A stretch of 16,015 nucleotides of DNA from Verrucomicrobiota bacterium (GTDB lineage Bacteria > Verrucomicrobiota > Verrucomicrobiia > Chthoniobacterales > UBA10450). Numbering within the stretch: the stretch's first letter is position 1; each line of letters begins with the position of its first letter. A program made the position numbers and the translations under genes. Of the stretch, positions 13,616 to 16,015 are shown in pieces. Location of the stretch: the NCBI GenBank assembly GCA_003219115.1, contig QHPN01000023.1:1-16015 (forward strand), in the 5' to 3' direction. Under the pieces are notes generated by a model. It searched no databases and was not told the origin of the DNA. It was given only the letters and a program-made list of their open reading frames with translations.

Positions 13616-14692
13616 TTAAATTGTTCCCGCGGCACCGGCTTTTTCCCAGCCCGGATTATGCGCCAGCGGGACAGTCGGAATTTTTTCTTCGCTGATAAGT
13701 TCCTCAGGCGTGTATTCCGGCGGCAACGGCGGCGGCGCCGATTTCGTTGCGCGGGCGGCAAAATCTTCCGGGAATTTTTCGACGAAACTTTGAGTCGGCC
13801 AGGCACAGGCTTCTCCGAATGCGCAGATGGTTCGGCCGGCAATGTTATCCGCGACAGTTTTTAATGTGGCGGGGTCCTGCATGACCCCGCCGCCGAGCAA
13901 CATTCGATCGGTGATTTTTTTCATCCAAAGCGCGCCTTCACGGCAGGGGGTGCATTGTCCACACGACTCGTGAGCATAAAACTCGTTAATGTTGTTGAGC
14001 GCCCAGAGCATGTCGCGCGAGTCATCCAACACGATGACACCGCCGGAGCCGGCCATCGATCCACAGGCGGCCAGGGAATCGAAATCCATCGGGATTTCAT
14101 CGATGAAAATTTCGCGCTCGATCGTCGACCCATCCGGTTGCTTTTCCTTTATTTTAAACCGCTCGTCCGCGCGCAGCACCTTGGCCGAGCTTCCGCCGGG
14201 AATAACGGCCCGTAGTTGTCGGCCGAACTTCATTCCGCCCGCCATTTCGTAGACCAATTGGCCCATGGTTACTTTCCCCACTTCGATCTCGAAATAACCA
14301 GGCCGCACCACGTCGCCGCTGACACAAACAATCCTGGTCCCAGTATTGCCGGGACGACCGAGCCTGGAATATTCCGCTCCCCCCATGGCAATGATGTGTT
14401 TCACATGGCAGAGCGTCTCCACGTTGTTGACGATGGTAGGACACATGTAAAGACCGAGCACCGCCGGGAAGTAGGGCGGTTTGATCCGGGGATAGGCGCG
14501 TTTGCCTTCGAGCGATTCGATCAGCCCCGTTTCCTCGCCACAAATATAGGCCCCGGCGCCGCGATGAATGTAGACTTCGACGTCAAACTTCGAGCCGAGA
14601 ATATTTTTGCCGAGGAAGTTGTTCCCCTGTGCTTCCTCAATGGCGCGCTCGAGGATTTTCGCTCCTTCCGGAAACTCGCCCCTTATATATAC
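13616..14692 (-). CDS. nuoF: NADH-quinone oxidoreductase subunit F, part downstream of an in-frame TAG
   Basis: This is the continuation, in the same frame, of the NuoE-F reading frame after the TAG at 14695-14693. It opens VYIRGEFPEGAKILERAI, holds the FMN/NAD-site glycine motif GAGAYICGEETGLIESLEG, and ends with the N3 cluster ligands CGQCTPC plus Cys in TICAFGEACAWP (Cys554, 557, 560 and 600 of the fused frame). A Pro-rich tail of about 45 residues exceeds the usual NuoF end. No ATG, GTG or TTG occurs before GTG 14461. A protein started there (281 residues) would lack the glycine motif and could not bind FMN alone. The sequence is otherwise undamaged, with no other stop or shift over 1077 bases, so decay is recent, or the TAG is read through, or it is a sequence error. 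Confidence 0.85.
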   Translation of the reverse strand, partial: VYIRGEFPEGAKILERAIEEAQGNNFLGKNILGSKFDVEVYIHRGAGAYICGEETGLIESLEGKRAYPRIKPPYFPAVLGLYMCPTIVNNVETLCHVKHIIAMGGAEYSRLGRPGNTGTRIVCVSGDVVRPGYFEIEVGKVTMGQLVYEMAGGMKFGRQLRAVIPGGSSAKVLRADERFKIKEKQPDGSTIEREIFIDEIPMDFDSLAACGSMAGSGGVIVLDDSRDMLWALNNINEFYAHESCGQCTPCREGALWMKKITDRMLLGGGVMQDPATLKTVADNIAGRTICAFGEACAWPTQSFVEKFPEDFAARATKSAPPPLPPEYTPEELISEEKIPTVPLAHNPGWEKAGAAGTI

Positions 14693-14695
14693 CTA
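14693..14695 (-). other. In-frame TAG inside nuoF in place of a Tyr codon
   Basis: The minus strand reads CAT ACT GCC TAG GTA TAT ATA AGG GGC GAG, that is HTA-stop-VYIRGE. NuoF proteins usually read AYxYIRGE here, so TAG stands where TAT or TAC is expected, one base away. The frame on both sides is intact. TAG also ends nuoK at a normal position, which argues against genome-wide TAG recoding. Confidence 0.9.
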
Positions 14696-15622
14696 GGCAG
14701 TATGGGCGTTGAGGGCATAACAGGAGATTAGGATGCCTTCGAGTAACTGGTGCGGGTCCTGATGAATAATGTAGCGGTCTTTAAAGGTCCCCGGCTCCGA
14801 TTCATCGGCATTACAAATTAGGTACACCGGCTTCTTTTCGTCAGCTTTGATAAAGCTCCATTTTACCCCAGTTGGAAACCCAGCGCCGCCCCGTCCACGT
14901 AAGGCCGAAGTCTTAACCTCGTTAAGAATATCGACCCGCGACATCGTCACGGCTTTTTTTAACTGCCTGTAGCCGCCGTCGCGAAGATAACAATCGATGT
15001 CGGTAGTCCAATCTTTGCGGCCAATGTTTTTGAAGATGAGCCTGCGCTCGAGCGGATGGGGGGAAGGAGGTTGATGGTTGATGGTTGATCCGCCTTCGCC
15101 CGGCTTCGGCGCGACAGGTAGTCGAAGGCGAAGAAGGTCGGCCGCGGCATTCGGATCGACGTTTTCGTGCAAATCGTCGTTCACCATACAGACAGGAGCG
15201 GTGCCGCAGCTGGCCAGACATTCCACAAACTCAATGCTGAAGTTTGCATCCGGGCTAACGAGAACTGGATCGTGAATTCCATCGTGCCCACGGGCAATGC
15301 CCGCAGTCGCGCAAAGGTTTTCCATCAGGCGGTAGGCGCCCGCCATGGCGCAGCTCAGTGTCCGGCAGACGCGAACATGCGTTTTGCCCGTGCCCTTTTG
15401 CCGTAACATCGGATAAAAAGATACAAGCTCGAGGATATTGATCGGTTGCAGCTCCAACTTCTCCGCAATCCATTTGATGCCCTCGTCAGTAACGAAGCCG
15501 AAATGTTCCTGCCAAAGATGCAACAGTGGCAAGGCGGCGCTGCGTTTATGTTCCGCCGGATATTGTGCAATGGCGGCGTTCACCTGCCGCTTGAATTCAG
15601 CCGGAAGTTTGGCCGCCGTCAT
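14693..15622 (-). CDS. nuoE: NuoE-NuoF fusion, part upstream of the in-frame TAG
   Basis: 309 residues. Residues 1-168 are a complete NuoE: helical N-domain (AEFKRQVNAAIAQYPAEHKR), then a thioredoxin-like domain with the N1a [2Fe-2S] ligands Cys86 and Cys91 (CRTLSC) and Cys135 and Cys139 (CLASC). A Pro/Gly/Ser-rich linker (170-190), encoded partly by ATCAACC repeats, leads without stop or start codon into NuoF: ERRLIFKNIGRKDW (192-205), GRGGAGFPTGVKWSF (243-257, NADH/FMN site) and CNADESEPGTFKDR (270-283). The frame then meets TAG after CYALNAHTA. The two subunits are normally separate neighbours that form the NADH-oxidising tip. ATG 15622 lies 10 bases after the upstream lipoprotein gene, suggesting cotranscription. 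The nuoE part is intact; nuoF starts at about 15055. Confidence 0.88.
   Translation of the reverse strand: MTAAKLPAEFKRQVNAAIAQYPAEHKRSAALPLLHLWQEHFGFVTDEGIKWIAEKLELQPINILELVSFYPMLRQKGTGKTHVRVCRTLSCAMAGAYRLMENLCATAGIARGHDGIHDPVLVSPDANFSIEFVECLASCGTAPVCMVNDDLHENVDPNAAADLLRLRLPVAPKPGEGGSTINHQPPSPHPLERRLIFKNIGRKDWTTDIDCYLRDGGYRQLKKAVTMSRVDILNEVKTSALRGRGGAGFPTGVKWSFIKADEKKPVYLICNADESEPGTFKDRYIIHQDPHQLLEGILISCYALNAHTA
15071..15089. repeat. ATCAACC heptamer repeat within the NuoE-NuoF linker
   Basis: Two full TTGATGG units and a partial third on the plus strand (ATCAACC on the coding strand) encode part of the linker (STINHQP). The same kind of heptamer array fills real intergenic gaps elsewhere in this operon. 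The linker therefore looks like a former intergenic spacer now read in frame. Confidence 0.7.
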
Positions 15623-15632
15623 TTTTGGTCGT

Positions 15633-15917
15633 TTATTTGGGAGGCAGGGTGCTCGATTTTGCCGCCACCTTGTCGTCCTTAAACAACACCGTCACCGTGC
15701 CGTTGGATTGCCGATAGACATAGGTGGTGCGCTTGAGCAGCATGAAATCCTTGGTTTCGACACTCGTGGGCGGCCCCAGGATCGATTCCACCTGTTTTTT
15801 GCTCATTCCTTCGGTGACCTGATCGACATTGGCCGGGGTAAGCCGCTCACCGGTGCATGAGAACAACAGCGCGCCAAGAGCAAGCCAGACGCATTGTAGA
15901 CGGCCAGCCTTCATCAT
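15633..15917 (-). CDS. Small BamE/SmpA-like lipoprotein
   Basis: 94 residues. The signal peptide has a lipobox-like end, LALGALLFSC, with Cys21 as the likely lipidated residue. The rest follows the SmpA/BamE-type pattern: LTPANVDQVTEGMSKKQVES, then ILGPPTSVET, a central KRTTYVYRQSNGTVTVLF strand pair, and FKDDKVAAKSS at the end. This small alpha/beta fold occurs in outer-membrane assembly factors and many lipoproteins of unknown role; I do not claim it is BamE itself. The start overlaps the stop of the preceding similar gene as ATGA. A second Met follows immediately, so the start is certain within one codon. It lies directly ahead of nuoE, but no functional link to complex I is known. Confidence 0.78.
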   Translation of the reverse strand: MMKAGRLQCVWLALGALLFSCTGERLTPANVDQVTEGMSKKQVESILGPPTSVETKDFMLLKRTTYVYRQSNGTVTVLFKDDKVAAKSSTLPPK

Positions 15918-16015
15918 CTGTCAAGATTGCTATTCTTGCTGTCGACTTCGTCGTTCTTGAACGTAACTACTGCAAACTTTTTCCCGTCCTCGTAACGCCA
16001 AGTCGTTTTCTTAAA
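15914..16015 (-). CDS. C-terminal end of a second BamE/SmpA-like protein (cut by window edge)
   Basis: The minus strand reads 33 codons from the window edge to TGA at 15916-15914, giving TTWRYEDGKKFAVVTFKNDE followed by VDSKNSNLDR. This lines up with the end of the next gene (TTYVYRQSNGTVTVLFKDDK then VAAKSS), indicating a tandem paralogue. The stop overlaps the next start by four bases (ATGA), so the pair is probably translationally coupled. The N-terminus and any lipobox lie outside the window. Confidence 0.65.
   Translation of the reverse strand, partial: FKKTTWRYEDGKKFAVVTFKNDEVDSKNSNLDR

Noticed and set aside
13322..13864. Long plus-strand frames opposite nuoF, nuoG and nuoM (also 14216-14731 and 5321-5773)
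   Set aside because: They are antisense shadows of high-GC genes: no recognisable domains, low-complexity or highly charged translations, and the minus-strand genes are certain.
14693..14695. Pyrrolysine or selenocysteine insertion at the nuoF stop
   Set aside because: Selenocysteine uses TGA, not TAG. A pyrrolysine site in NuoF has no precedent I know of, the expected residue is Tyr, and no pyl genes are in the window.

Overview
The window looks like part of a soil Verrucomicrobiota chromosome, possibly close to the Chthoniobacterales or 'Ca. Udaeobacter'. This is inferred from moderate-to-high GC, GxxExxY genes, a DUF885 protein, a Mpa/ARC-type ATPase and abundant short intergenic repeats. 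No rRNA or other phylogenetic marker is present to prove it.

Right three quarters (3660-15622, minus strand): a nuo operon for respiratory complex I, transcribed from right to left as nuoE-F, G, H, I, J, K, L, M, N. The peripheral-arm subunits (E, F, G, I) carry electrons from NADH through FMN and Fe-S clusters. The membrane subunits (H, J, K, L, M, N) pump protons. nuoA-D are not in the window. Upstream of nuoE lie two tandem small BamE/SmpA-like genes, the outer one cut by the window edge. nuoL/M, M/N and J/K overlap by 1-4 bases, while other gaps hold short tandem repeats.

Three things in the operon are out of the ordinary. (1) nuoE and nuoF form one continuous reading frame, joined through an ATCAACC-repeat linker, and the NuoF part is interrupted by a single in-frame TAG exactly where a tyrosine is expected. 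(2) Two genes for GxxExxY proteins (PD-(D/E)XK nuclease-like) sit inside the operon, between nuoK and nuoL and between nuoF and nuoG. Each is tightly bracketed by its own inverted repeat that fills the whole intergenic gap. A gene-less pair of related repeats occurs at 2364-2466. (3) NuoM has Leu where the TM7 proton-channel Lys is expected.

Left quarter: a divergent pair made of a Mpa/ARC-type proteasomal AAA+ ATPase (442-2142, minus) and an HNH endonuclease (2984-3589, plus). Between them are 840 bases holding a likely promoter, a repeat remnant and a frameshifted small membrane-protein gene. At the extreme left is the signal-peptide-bearing start of a DUF885 protein (1-287, minus). REP-like palindromes mark the 3' ends of the ATPase gene and of the nuo operon. 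No tRNA, rRNA, CRISPR array or transposase was seen.
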